Below, piece after piece: positions 52,806 to 61,125 of a DNA stretch of 64,000 nucleotides (position 1 is the stretch's first letter; each line of letters begins with the position of its first letter). The position numbers and the translations under genes are program-made. A model generated the notes under the pieces. That model ran no database searches. It worked only from the letters and a program-made list of their open reading frames with translations, and was not told where the DNA came from. The DNA comes from Parabacteroides distasonis (GTDB taxonomy: Bacteria; Bacteroidota; Bacteroidia; Bacteroidales; Tannerellaceae): contig JAFBIR010000013.1 in NCBI GenBank assembly GCA_021531385.1, positions 28,685-92,684 on the forward strand, written 5' to 3'.

Positions 52806-52867
52806 CAGCGGGAAAATCCCAAAATAATCACAAAAAGTTATTGTGTTTATCCTAAATTAATTGTATC

Positions 52868-55816
52868 ATGGACAAGCGATCAAGCTTCCAACGCTGGAGA
52901 GGCCAGGCCCTTGCAGCGTTATTGAGTTTCTGTATGGCTGTCGTTGCTTTTGCTCAGCAGGGCGCAGTCAAAGGAAAAGTGCTGGATGAACAAGGTGAGC
53001 CCATTATTGGTGCGAACGTTGTTGAAAAAGGTACCACCAACGGTACGATTACCGACTTGGATGGTAACTACTCTCTTACGGTAAACGACCTGAAAAAGGC
53101 CGTTCTTCAATTTTCATTTATTGGTTATAACACACAAGAAGAGGCTGTAAAAGGCCGTGGCACAGTGGACGTGAAGTTAGGCTCCTCTGTGATCAACTTG
53201 GGTGAGGTCGTAGCGATCGGTTACGGTACGCAGACTCGTAAAGAGATCACCGGTTCTGTGGCTAACGTTTCTGAGAAGGACTTTAACCAGGGTGTCACTC
53301 GTGAGGCAACCGACTTGTTGCAAGGTCGTGTGGCTGGTTTGAACATCTCTTCTGGTTCTGGTGATGTGTCTCAGAGACCTCAGATCCGTTTGCGTGGTAC
53401 CTCTACGTTGCAGAACGACCAGGGTCCGATGATCGTCATCGATGGTATTCCCGGTGGTGATATGTCAACCGTTTCTCCTTCTGATATTGAGTCTATCTCT
53501 GTCTTGAAGGATGCCTCTTCTGCAGCGATCTACGGTTCTCGTTCCGCAGGTGGTGTCATCTTGATCACGACTAAGCGTGGCCAGGGTAACCGCACACAGG
53601 TGAACTATGATGGCTATGTGGCTATGTCAACCTTGGCTAACAAGCCGGATATGTTGACAGCTGACGAGTGGCGTAAGTATGCCGCTGACCACGGCCAAAG
53701 CGAGCAGGCTAAGCAGTTCGACCAGTGGGGTGCAGACACCGATTGGTTTGACGTAATCTCTCGCACAGGTGTTTCTCAGAATCACGCTCTTTCTTTGTCT
53801 GGCGGTTCTTCTAAGAGCAACTACCGTGCTTCTGTCAACTATTTGAAGAACGACGGTGTGATCCGCGACAACTCGATGGAGCGTTTCAACTTCCGCTTCC
53901 AGTTCCAGCAACGTGCGATCAACGACCGCTTGCGTATCGGTTTGACAGGTGCTTCGACGGTGATGAACATGAACCCGACTTATGGTTACAACTTCGTGTT
54001 GGCTTACAACATGCTTCCGGTTTATCCGGTGAAGCTGTCTGATGGTAGCTGGTATGAGAACGTAGGTTACGACTTGGGTAACCCGTTGCACAATATCGAG
54101 ATGAACAAGCGTGAGAACCGCATCAACCGTTGGTATGGTAGTGGTGACTTGCAGTTCACGATCATTGATGGTTTGGACATCAAAGCCATGCTTTACAAGA
54201 GCCGTATGACAGATGAGTATTCTCAATACTACCACTCTGAGACTGACGCTGGTCGCGATGACGGTGGTTATGCATACAAGTCCAATACTGTAATGGATAA
54301 GGATTTGATGGAGTGGACCCTGAACTACGATAAAACTTTCCAAGACAAGCATAAATTGCAGGCTATGGCCGGTTATTCTTGGGAGGAGAACACCTATTCT
54401 AAGTTTGAGGCAGGCAACCGTAACTTTACAACTGACATGTTGCAGGACAACAAGTTGCAGGCTGGTCAGGACTTGCGTCCGGATGACGTAAAGTCTGAGA
54501 AGAACCAATATCGTTTGATCTCTTTCTTCGCTCGTGCACACTATAGCTTCGATGAGCGTTACATGATTACCGCTACAATCCGTCGAGATGGTTCATCCAA
54601 GTTCGGTACAAACAACAAGTGGGGTTGGTTCCCCTCTGTATCTGCCGCGTGGGGTATCTCTCAGGAGGGCTTCATGGAGAGCACACAGGATTGGTTGAGC
54701 GACTTGAAGTTGCGTGCAGGTTACGGTATCACCGGTAATCAGGATGGTTTGACTCCGTACAAGACATTGGAGCTTTACGGTGCCAGCGATAAGTATTATA
54801 GTGCTGGTAGCTGGTTAACTGGTTATAAGATCAGCCAGAATGCGAACCCCAATTTGAAGTGGGAGCAGACCTCTATGTTGAACATCGGTTTGGACTTCCA
54901 GTTGTTCAATGGCCGCTTAGGTGGTACAATCGAGTGGTATGACAAGCGTACAAAAGATATGCTCTATACCTATGCCGTTCCTTCACCGCCTTACCTCTAC
55001 ACCGAGATGATGGCTAACGTAGGTGATATGAGCAACAAGGGTATCGAGGTATTGTTAAACTTCGATGCGATCAAGACAAAAGACTTCTCTTGGAATACCT
55101 CTTTGAACTTGGCTCACAACAAGAATAAAGTGACGAAGTTGTCAAATGGTGAGTTCTCTACAACTCGTATCTATGCCGGTGACGCTTGGATCCGTGGTAG
55201 TTCAGGTGGTACGACTCACGTAGTTGAGGAGGGTTATCCTATCGGTCAGTTCTTCGGTTGGAAGTATCTGGGTATGAATGATGGTGTGCCTCAGTATGAG
55301 GATATCAATGGTGATGGTCAGATCTCTGAGGATGACCGTACTTACATTGGCGACGCTCAGCCCGACTTGACATTCGGTTGGAACAACTCATTCAGCTATA
55401 AGAACTTCGACTTGTCATTCTTCTTCCGTGGAAGCATCGGTAACGACGTATTGAACCACGTTCGCATGGCCTACGCTCAGCCGGGTTATTTGATCGGTGG
55501 TAACGCATTGGACGATCCTTTGACTTATGAGTTGAAGAAAGCTCCGGCATATAGCTCACTGTACATCGAGAATGGTTCATTCGTACGTTTGGACAACTTG
55601 ACATTGGGTTACACCTTCAACACAAAGAAGGTTGACTGGTTGGATAAGGCTCGTATCTATGTAACAGGTCAGAACCTCTTCGTCATCACCGGTTACAATG
55701 GTTTGGATCCTGAGACTAACGTAGGTCGTAACAATGGTTTGGCTCCTGGTGTTGAGGATCGTGAGTTCTATCCGAAGGCAAGAACATTCACGTTTGGTGT
55801 AAATCTTACGTTCTAA
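52868..55816 (+). CDS. SusC/RagA family TonB-linked outer membrane protein
   Basis: 982 residues. Signal peptide to about residue 30 (VVAFAQQ), then a carboxypeptidase-D-like domain (VKGKVLDEQGEPIIGANVVEKGTTNGTITDLDGNYSL, about 34-70), a plug domain (VVAIGYGTQTRKEITGSVANVSEKD ... PMIVIDGIPGGD ... LKDASSAAIYGSRSAGGVILITTKRG) and a large beta-barrel ending in TFTFGVNLTF. It forms the transport channel for glycans or peptides, energised by TonB. Its SusD partner follows 20 bp later. No glycoside hydrolase, sulfatase or sigma/anti-sigma pair is adjacent, so the substrate is open. Confidence 0.95.
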   Translation: MDKRSSFQRWRGQALAALLSFCMAVVAFAQQGAVKGKVLDEQGEPIIGANVVEKGTTNGTITDLDGNYSLTVNDLKKAVLQFSFIGYNTQEEAVKGRGTVDVKLGSSVINLGEVVAIGYGTQTRKEITGSVANVSEKDFNQGVTREATDLLQGRVAGLNISSGSGDVSQRPQIRLRGTSTLQNDQGPMIVIDGIPGGDMSTVSPSDIESISVLKDASSAAIYGSRSAGGVILITTKRGQGNRTQVNYDGYVAMSTLANKPDMLTADEWRKYAADHGQSEQAKQFDQWGADTDWFDVISRTGVSQNHALSLSGGSSKSNYRASVNYLKNDGVIRDNSMERFNFRFQFQQRAINDRLRIGLTGASTVMNMNPTYGYNFVLAYNMLPVYPVKLSDGSWYENVGYDLGNPLHNIEMNKRENRINRWYGSGDLQFTIIDGLDIKAMLYKSRMTDEYSQYYHSETDAGRDDGGYAYKSNTVMDKDLMEWTLNYDKTFQDKHKLQAMAGYSWEENTYSKFEAGNRNFTTDMLQDNKLQAGQDLRPDDVKSEKNQYRLISFFARAHYSFDERYMITATIRRDGSSKFGTNNKWGWFPSVSAAWGISQEGFMESTQDWLSDLKLRAGYGITGNQDGLTPYKTLELYGASDKYYSAGSWLTGYKISQNANPNLKWEQTSMLNIGLDFQLFNGRLGGTIEWYDKRTKDMLYTYAVPSPPYLYTEMMANVGDMSNKGIEVLLNFDAIKTKDFSWNTSLNLAHNKNKVTKLSNGEFSTTRIYAGDAWIRGSSGGTTHVVEEGYPIGQFFGWKYLGMNDGVPQYEDINGDGQISEDDRTYIGDAQPDLTFGWNNSFSYKNFDLSFFFRGSIGNDVLNHVRMAYAQPGYLIGGNALDDPLTYELKKAPAYSSLYIENGSFVRLDNLTLGYTFNTKKVDWLDKARIYVTGQNLFVITGYNGLDPETNVGRNNGLAPGVEDREFYPKARTFTFGVNLTF

Positions 55817-55836
55817 TTTAAAACAAAGAAAAGGTT

Positions 55837-57381
55837 ATGAAAAATATAGCTAAATGGTTTTTAGGGGCAGCGTTGCTGTGTGGCGCCCCCGCCTGCACGG
55901 ATTTGGATGAGAACGTGTTTGATAGCATCCCGTCAGATCAGTTCGGACAGACCCAGACACAGATCAATTCAATTATTGCGCCAGTTTACAGCCAGTTGAA
56001 GAATGTATGGCCGGGTGACTTCTTCTGCTTGATTGAGGAGGCCTCCGATATGGCTATCACGCCGACTCGCATCGGTGGTGACTGGTGGGACGGTGGTTAT
56101 CACATGGAGATGGCCCGTCGTAACTGGACCTACATGAACAACCTGAACAACAACGGTTGGAACAGTTGTATGAGTGGTATCTCCACTTGTAACATGGTGT
56201 ACTACATGATTGAGCAGAACCAGGCGATGGACGATAAGTTGAAAGCTCAAACCTTGAGCGAGATTCGAGGTGTCCGTGCATATTGGGTATATATGCTGAT
56301 TGACAACTGGGGTAATGCGCCGTTGGCTACCAGCTTCGACACCAATGAGCTTCCGGGTTGCTCCTCTCGCCAGCAACTATTCGACTTTGCGGTTAAGGAG
56401 TTGAACGAGGTAAAAGACAATGTATTGGCCGATGTCACTGCCGCTACCTATGGTAAGTTTACACAGGGTGTGGCTTACACTTTGTTGGCTAAGCTGTATC
56501 TGAATGCACAAGAGTGGGTAGGCACGCCGATGTGGCAACAGGCCGCTGACGCTTGCGACAAGGTAATGTCTTTGCCCTATTCTTTGAATGCGGATTGGAA
56601 GGCTAACTTCGCTGTAAACAACGAGACCTCTTCTGAGGCAATCTTCGCTGTTCCATATAGCAAGTCAATCGGTGGTAACCACCTGCACAACCGTACCTTG
56701 CACTACAAGGATCCGATCGCTTTGGGCTTCACAAAGGGTACTTGGAATGGTATCTCCGCAAATCCGGATTACGTGAAGGAGTTTGATACGGAGGATCCTC
56801 GTTATGAGGGTACATTCTTGATCGGTCCGATGATCGATCCGGCTACGGGTAAACCTATTATTACAGACCACGGTCGTGACTTGATCCATACGGTTGACTA
56901 CAACATGATGAGTACAGAAAAGTACGACGGTATCTGGGGTGAGGTTCAGCAAGAGGAAGGTGCTCGCTGCAACAAGTGGACATTCGAGACTGGTATGAAC
57001 AACACCGATATGGAGAACGACTTCCATATCTTCCGTTTGGCTGATGTCTATTTGATGAAGGCTGAGGCATTGGTTCGCTTAGGTAAGGACAACGGCGAGG
57101 CAACTCGTTTGGTGAACGCTATCCGTGAGCGTGCTTATGGTAATGCTGATCACAACTACACTTCTGTTGACTTGGAGAAGATCTACAAAGAGCGTCGCTT
57201 CGAGTTGGCATGGGAGTTAGTTAGCCGTCAGGATATGATCCGCTTCGGTAAGTTCAACGAGCCGGGTTACCTGCACCCCGAGACTACTCCTGACTACCGT
57301 AAGTTGTTCCCGATTCCTTACAAGGCTTGGCAGTCTAACGGTAAGTTGACGCAGAATCCGGGTTATCCCGCATTCAACTAA
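55837..57381 (+). CDS. SusD/RagB family nutrient-binding lipoprotein
   Basis: 514 residues with a lipoprotein signal (lipobox GAPAC, Cys20). The N-terminal part (NVFDSIPSDQFGQTQTQINSIIAPVYSQL) and the C-terminal SusD motif (IYKERRFELAWELVSRQDMIRFGKF, LFPIPYKAWQSNGKLTQNPGYPAF) are typical. It sits as a lid on the SusC channel at the cell surface and binds the incoming ligand. Placed 20 bp behind susC; a strong terminator follows, so the unit is probably susCD only. Confidence 0.94.
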   Translation: MKNIAKWFLGAALLCGAPACTDLDENVFDSIPSDQFGQTQTQINSIIAPVYSQLKNVWPGDFFCLIEEASDMAITPTRIGGDWWDGGYHMEMARRNWTYMNNLNNNGWNSCMSGISTCNMVYYMIEQNQAMDDKLKAQTLSEIRGVRAYWVYMLIDNWGNAPLATSFDTNELPGCSSRQQLFDFAVKELNEVKDNVLADVTAATYGKFTQGVAYTLLAKLYLNAQEWVGTPMWQQAADACDKVMSLPYSLNADWKANFAVNNETSSEAIFAVPYSKSIGGNHLHNRTLHYKDPIALGFTKGTWNGISANPDYVKEFDTEDPRYEGTFLIGPMIDPATGKPIITDHGRDLIHTVDYNMMSTEKYDGIWGEVQQEEGARCNKWTFETGMNNTDMENDFHIFRLADVYLMKAEALVRLGKDNGEATRLVNAIRERAYGNADHNYTSVDLEKIYKERRFELAWELVSRQDMIRFGKFNEPGYLHPETTPDYRKLFPIPYKAWQSNGKLTQNPGYPAFN

Positions 57382-57425
57382 TGAGATAGTTCTTTTTCCC
57401 TATCAATATTTTAGTTAATAATGGA

Positions 57426-57460
57426 AAGGTGCCGCATCAACGAAGGTGCGGCACCTTTTT
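57426..57460 (+). terminator. Intrinsic terminator of susCD
   Basis: Perfect 11-bp stem AAGGTGCCGCA/TGCGGCACCTT with a TCAACGAAGG loop and T5. Confidence 0.85.
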
Positions 57461-57496
57461 CGTTTATCCATGGCGAAAGGCATAGCTAACCATTCT

Positions 57497-57520
57497 ATTT
57501 GAAATAAATCTATTTCAAAT
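57497..57520. promoter_or_regulatory. 24-bp palindrome before the AAA ATPase gene
   Basis: ATTTGAAATA-AATC-TATTTCAAAT is a perfect 10-bp inverted repeat, and TTATTTCATAAC just after it resembles a further half. It lies 19 bp before the earliest possible start and may be an operator. Confidence 0.55.
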
Positions 57521-57577
57521 CATCTTATTTCATAACAAATGACTAACTTCGCAGGCAGAAAGATAAATGAGCGAAGC

Positions 57578-58705
57578 ATGGAAATACCTTTTGTGTATGG
57601 AAAGATAGCCGATGGCTCCAATTTCACGGATCGTACGCAAGATACCGAGAAATTGGTAAACAACTTCAAAGGACTGGTAAACACAGTGATCATCTCGCCA
57701 CGAAGATGGGGAAAAACATCACTGGTGAATCATGCCCTCCAACGCATGTCCAACGAGAATGACTATTTACTTTGTCAAATAGATATTTTCAATTGCCGGA
57801 CAGAGGCCCAGTTTTACCAGGCCTACGTGAATGCGCTACTGAAAGCCTCTTACACGAAAATGGATGAGTTCATTGCTGCCGCTAAAAAGTATGTAGGCGC
57901 ATTCGGCCCCAAACTGACGCTGAGCGATAGCAATATGCAATACGAGTTAGCCTTTGGCATAGACTTCAAAGATAAGCAATACTCCTATGATGAGATTTTG
58001 GATCTGCCTCAACAAATCGCTTTAGAGAGAGGCAAGAAGTTTATCGTGTGCATTGACGAGTTTCAAAACGTCAGTAACTATGAGGATGCTCTGGGATTCC
58101 AACGCAAACTGCGTGCGCATTGGCAAAGACATAACCAAGTAGGCTATTGCATGTTTGGAAGCAAACGGCACATGCTACTCGACATCTTCAGCAACTATGA
58201 GATGCCTTTCTACAAATTTGGAGACATCCTTTTCTTAGACAAGATTGGTGAGCAAGAATGGGTATCTTTTATCACCGATCGCTTTACACAAACGGGAAAG
58301 AGAATCTCCACCACACAAGCATCACGCATAGCTCAATATGTAGCCTGCCATCCCTATTATGTGCAACAGTTAGCGCAATTAGTATGGCTAAGGACAGAAA
58401 CAGTGTGTAAGGATACGCTAATTGATGCCGCATTCGAGGCATTGGTCGGTCAACTCAGCTTGCTTTTCAGCAATATCATTGATACACTTACCGCAAAACA
58501 GATTAGCTTTTTACAAGCGATTGCACAGGGAGAACGCAACTTCTCCTCACGGGAAGTGCTTTCCAAGTATCAATTGGGGACATCGGCCAACATCAAGAAC
58601 CTACGAAAAGCGATGCAAGACAAAGATCTCATTGATGTCATGCCCAACTCCATCCAGTTGCAAGACCCGCTTTTCGCTTATTGGCTGACACATGAGTATT
58701 CATGA
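57578..58705 (+). CDS. AAA-family ATPase of the archaeal-type ATP-binding protein group
   Basis: 375 residues from the ATG at 57578; the ATG at 57539 (388 residues) is the other option, and the familiar start MEIPFVYGKIADG favours the shorter. The Walker A motif is SPRRWGKTSL (about 40-49), Walker B is KFIVCIDEFQ (about 158-167), followed by a sensor-like YCMFGSKRHML. The C-terminal half ends in a winged-helix-like domain (LSKYQLGTSANIKNLRKAMQDKDLI). These STAND-like ATPases are widespread in Bacteroidetes and often occur as single mobile genes; the role is unknown. The 24-bp palindrome upstream may regulate it. Confidence 0.85.
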   Translation: MEIPFVYGKIADGSNFTDRTQDTEKLVNNFKGLVNTVIISPRRWGKTSLVNHALQRMSNENDYLLCQIDIFNCRTEAQFYQAYVNALLKASYTKMDEFIAAAKKYVGAFGPKLTLSDSNMQYELAFGIDFKDKQYSYDEILDLPQQIALERGKKFIVCIDEFQNVSNYEDALGFQRKLRAHWQRHNQVGYCMFGSKRHMLLDIFSNYEMPFYKFGDILFLDKIGEQEWVSFITDRFTQTGKRISTTQASRIAQYVACHPYYVQQLAQLVWLRTETVCKDTLIDAAFEALVGQLSLLFSNIIDTLTAKQISFLQAIAQGERNFSSREVLSKYQLGTSANIKNLRKAMQDKDLIDVMPNSIQLQDPLFAYWLTHEYS

Positions 58706-58744
58706 AAAAGGCGCATCAGAAAAGAGACCTTCTGATGCACCTTC
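58705..58744 (-). terminator. Intrinsic terminator of trmB-mrp
   Basis: On the minus strand the stem GGTGCATCAGAA/TTCTGATGCGCC is followed by TTTTTC. It lies just after the convergent AAA ATPase gene. Confidence 0.7.
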
Positions 58745-58770
58745 CCTATAACCTACCGTCAAAGCAACGG

Positions 58771-59880
58771 TTATTTCTTCGTCACCTCTACCCGCTGGGT
58801 AGGAGCTAAATGGCTATTGCGATACTCGATCTGCGCTACCACGTTCTCGGCCAAGGCTTGGAAGGCTTGACCCGTAATCGTATTGGGATTTAAAGCGACC
58901 GGCTTACCGGCATCACCCCCCTCGCAGATGCTCTGCACGATGGGAATCTGACCCAAAAGGGGTACGTTCAGCTCCTCCGCCAAACGCTTGCAGCCCTCTT
59001 TACCAAAGAGATAGTATTTGTTCTCAGGCAACTCAGCCGGCGTGAACCAAGCCATGTTCTCAATCAAACCCAATACCGGCACATTCACCTTATCACCTGT
59101 GAACATGCTGATTCCCTTGCGCGCATCCGCCAATGCCACCTCCTGCGGTGTGCTGACGACTACAGCTCCTGTGATGGCCAACGTCTGCACCAATGTCAAA
59201 TGGATATCGCTCGTTCCCGGCGGAAGATCAATCAAGAAATAGTCCAACTCGCCCCAGTTCGCATCGCCAATCAATTGCTTCAGCGCATTGCTGGCCATTG
59301 CGCCACGCCACAGCACGGCTGAATCTTTATCGACAAAGAAACCAATGGAAAGCATCTTCACACCATAGTTTTCCGCCGGCTCGATCAACTCACGTCCCTC
59401 CGCCTCTACCATGTAGGGGCGAGCCTCCTCCAAGTTGAACATTTTGGGTTGCGAAGGGCCAAAGATATCGGCATCCAACAGACCCACCTTATAGCCTTGC
59501 AACGCTAAGGCGACTGCCAAGTTAGCGGCTACGGTACTCTTTCCCACGCCTCCTTTGCCGGAAGAGACGGCGATAATATTCTTCACCTTGGGCAACAACT
59601 TATCCGGCTCGGGACGAGACAATTGCTTCGCCTTCACCGTGATATTCCCTTTGATATTGACTTCCGGACTCACATAGGTCAAGATGGCTGTCTCCGCCGC
59701 CTTCACCACCGAGCGGATGAAGGGATCATTGGGCTTGTCAAACAACAGGGAGAAGGTCACGTTCAATCCGTCGATACGGATATTATCCTCCACCATCCCC
59801 ATCTCGACCAGATCTTTGCCCGTGCCGGGATAACGCACTGTCTTCAATGCGTCTAAAATCAGATTTGGATAGATTTGCAT
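58771..59880 (-). CDS. mrp: Mrp/NBP35 family P-loop ATPase (iron-sulfur carrier)
   Basis: 369 residues. An N-terminal MIP18-like (DUF59) domain (ALKTVRYPGTGKDLVEMGMVEDN, about 11-33) is followed by the deviant Walker A SSGKGGVGKST (about 106-116), switch motifs GLLDADIFGPSQP and LIDLPPGTSD, and a C-terminal SIGFF / ENMAWFTP region. Mrp/ApbC proteins carry or insert Fe-S clusters. The C-terminal CxxC that bridges the cluster between monomers in many homologues is absent (ENMAWFTPAELPENKYY), so cluster binding may differ. Follows trmB by 57 bp. Confidence 0.9.
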   Translation of the reverse strand: MQIYPNLILDALKTVRYPGTGKDLVEMGMVEDNIRIDGLNVTFSLLFDKPNDPFIRSVVKAAETAILTYVSPEVNIKGNITVKAKQLSRPEPDKLLPKVKNIIAVSSGKGGVGKSTVAANLAVALALQGYKVGLLDADIFGPSQPKMFNLEEARPYMVEAEGRELIEPAENYGVKMLSIGFFVDKDSAVLWRGAMASNALKQLIGDANWGELDYFLIDLPPGTSDIHLTLVQTLAITGAVVVSTPQEVALADARKGISMFTGDKVNVPVLGLIENMAWFTPAELPENKYYLFGKEGCKRLAEELNVPLLGQIPIVQSICEGGDAGKPVALNPNTITGQAFQALAENVVAQIEYRNSHLAPTQRVEVTKK

Positions 59881-59937
59881 TATTCTTTACGTTTAAATCA
59901 TTCAACATGCACGACCGCAGGGCCGCCTCGAACCGGC

Positions 59938-60696
59938 TTACTTGCCGGAAGCCAAAGCGCTTCGCTTGCTGCGGTTGAAGCTGCGGTAAGCGTCATATTC
60001 GATCTCCACATCCGGTTCGATCAGCTCCGCCCGCTCTTCACAAACAAAACGGATGTACTTAATGTTCAACCCTCTGTCGAGCCATTGCTGCTCGTAATAG
60101 GTCTTGATGGAAAGAATCTCGTCCGCCCCCTCCGAATGATAGAGGTCATCCGTCTGGAAAAGCACGGGATAGCGATTGGTCTTGATCATCTCCATCGTAT
60201 AGGTGTACATAAACTGGCTGTCTGTCTTCAAGTGAATCAGGCCGTCGCCCGCCAAGATCTGCCGATACAATCGCATGAAGCGGGTGCCCGTCAAGCGCTT
60301 ATTCACCTTCTTCATCTGTGGATCCGGGAAAGTGATCCAGATCTCCGACACCTCACCGGGCGCGAAGAAATGGGCGATTAACTCAATGCTGGTGCGCAAA
60401 AAGGCTACATTCGTCATGCCCTGCTCCAACGATGCCTTGGCGCCGGTCCACATGCGAGCCCCCTTAATATCCACACCGATAAAGTTTTTCTCGGGGAAGA
60501 GCTGCCCTAATCCCACGGTATATTCTCCTTTTCCACAGCCCAACTCCAAGACAATCGGGTGATCGTTGTGGAAAAACTGTTCGTTCCAATGGCCCTTCAT
60601 GGCAAAACCCTGCTCCTGCAACGCAGCAAAAGGATATTGAAACACATGCGGATAACCCGCCATATCGTCAAACTTCGCTAATTTATTCTTTCCCAT
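59938..60696 (-). CDS. trmB: tRNA (guanine-N(7)-)-methyltransferase
   Basis: 252 residues from the ATG at 60696 ([19 protein letters not shown]); the longer frame upstream crosses the terminator at 60710-60752 and is rejected. It methylates G46 in the tRNA variable loop. The SAM site [31 protein letters not shown] (about 47-77) and [21 protein letters not shown] (about 125-145) are family signatures. It is followed by mrp on the same strand. Confidence 0.93.
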   Translation of the reverse strand: MGKNKLAKFDDMAGYPHVFQYPFAALQEQGFAMKGHWNEQFFHNDHPIVLELGCGKGEYTVGLGQLFPEKNFIGVDIKGARMWTGAKASLEQGMTNVAFLRTSIELIAHFFAPGEVSEIWITFPDPQMKKVNKRLTGTRFMRLYRQILAGDGLIHLKTDSQFMYTYTMEMIKTNRYPVLFQTDDLYHSEGADEILSIKTYYEQQWLDRGLNIKYIRFVCEERAELIEPDVEIEYDAYRSFNRSKRSALASGK

Positions 60697-60709
60697 AGCG
60701 CGAAGATAA

Positions 60710-60752
60710 CAAAAAGCCGTCAGGCTTGTTTCATCCTGACGGCTCCTTTTTT
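60710..60752 (-). terminator. Terminator of the second giant gene
   Basis: Same 10-bp stem as at 5331-5360 (AGCCGTCAGG/CCTGACGGCT) with a changed loop, and T5 on the minus strand. It lies between the giant gene and trmB. Confidence 0.8.
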
Positions 60753-61125
60753 GTGACTGCCTTTCGCCCCTCACGAGGCTACTCCGCAATAAGAACTTTT
60801 TATTATTAATTTTCTATATCCCTGCCTGTTCACCCTCGCAGGTTACTTGGCTCGATGAGCCGCGCAGGGAGATTATTTATTATGAATTATTTCTTTCGTT
60901 CTTTTACTTAACCACTACCTTCGTAGCCTCGCCCTCAACAGCAACTACTACGATACCTGCCGGAGCAGCGATCGTTACGTTGTCAGAAGCAGCTACCTGG
61001 TTAGCGATTGTCTGACCCAAGACGTTAGCTACGGTAATTACCTTACCTGCAGCGCCCTGTACAGTCACAGCGCCCTGGCCACCGATTACCTGAACACCAG
61101 CTGCCTCGATTGCCTCGTTAGCGGT
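60715..61125. repeat. Long repeat, copy B: shared 3' end of the two giant genes
   Basis: Partner of 5331-5760. Differences are few in the terminator, 3' UTR and last 70 codons, then increase sharply further upstream in the gene. Confidence 0.85.
60756..60870 (-). ncRNA. Candidate structured 3' UTR RNA, copy B
   Basis: Contains the same 52-nt closed element (TCCCTGC/GCAGGGA, 60819-60870) with the inner GGCTC-GAT-GAGCC hairpin, and the second hairpin at 60759-60779. The changes against copy A fall in loops, or are pairing-compatible in the minus-strand RNA (A to G giving U-G). Confidence 0.5.
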
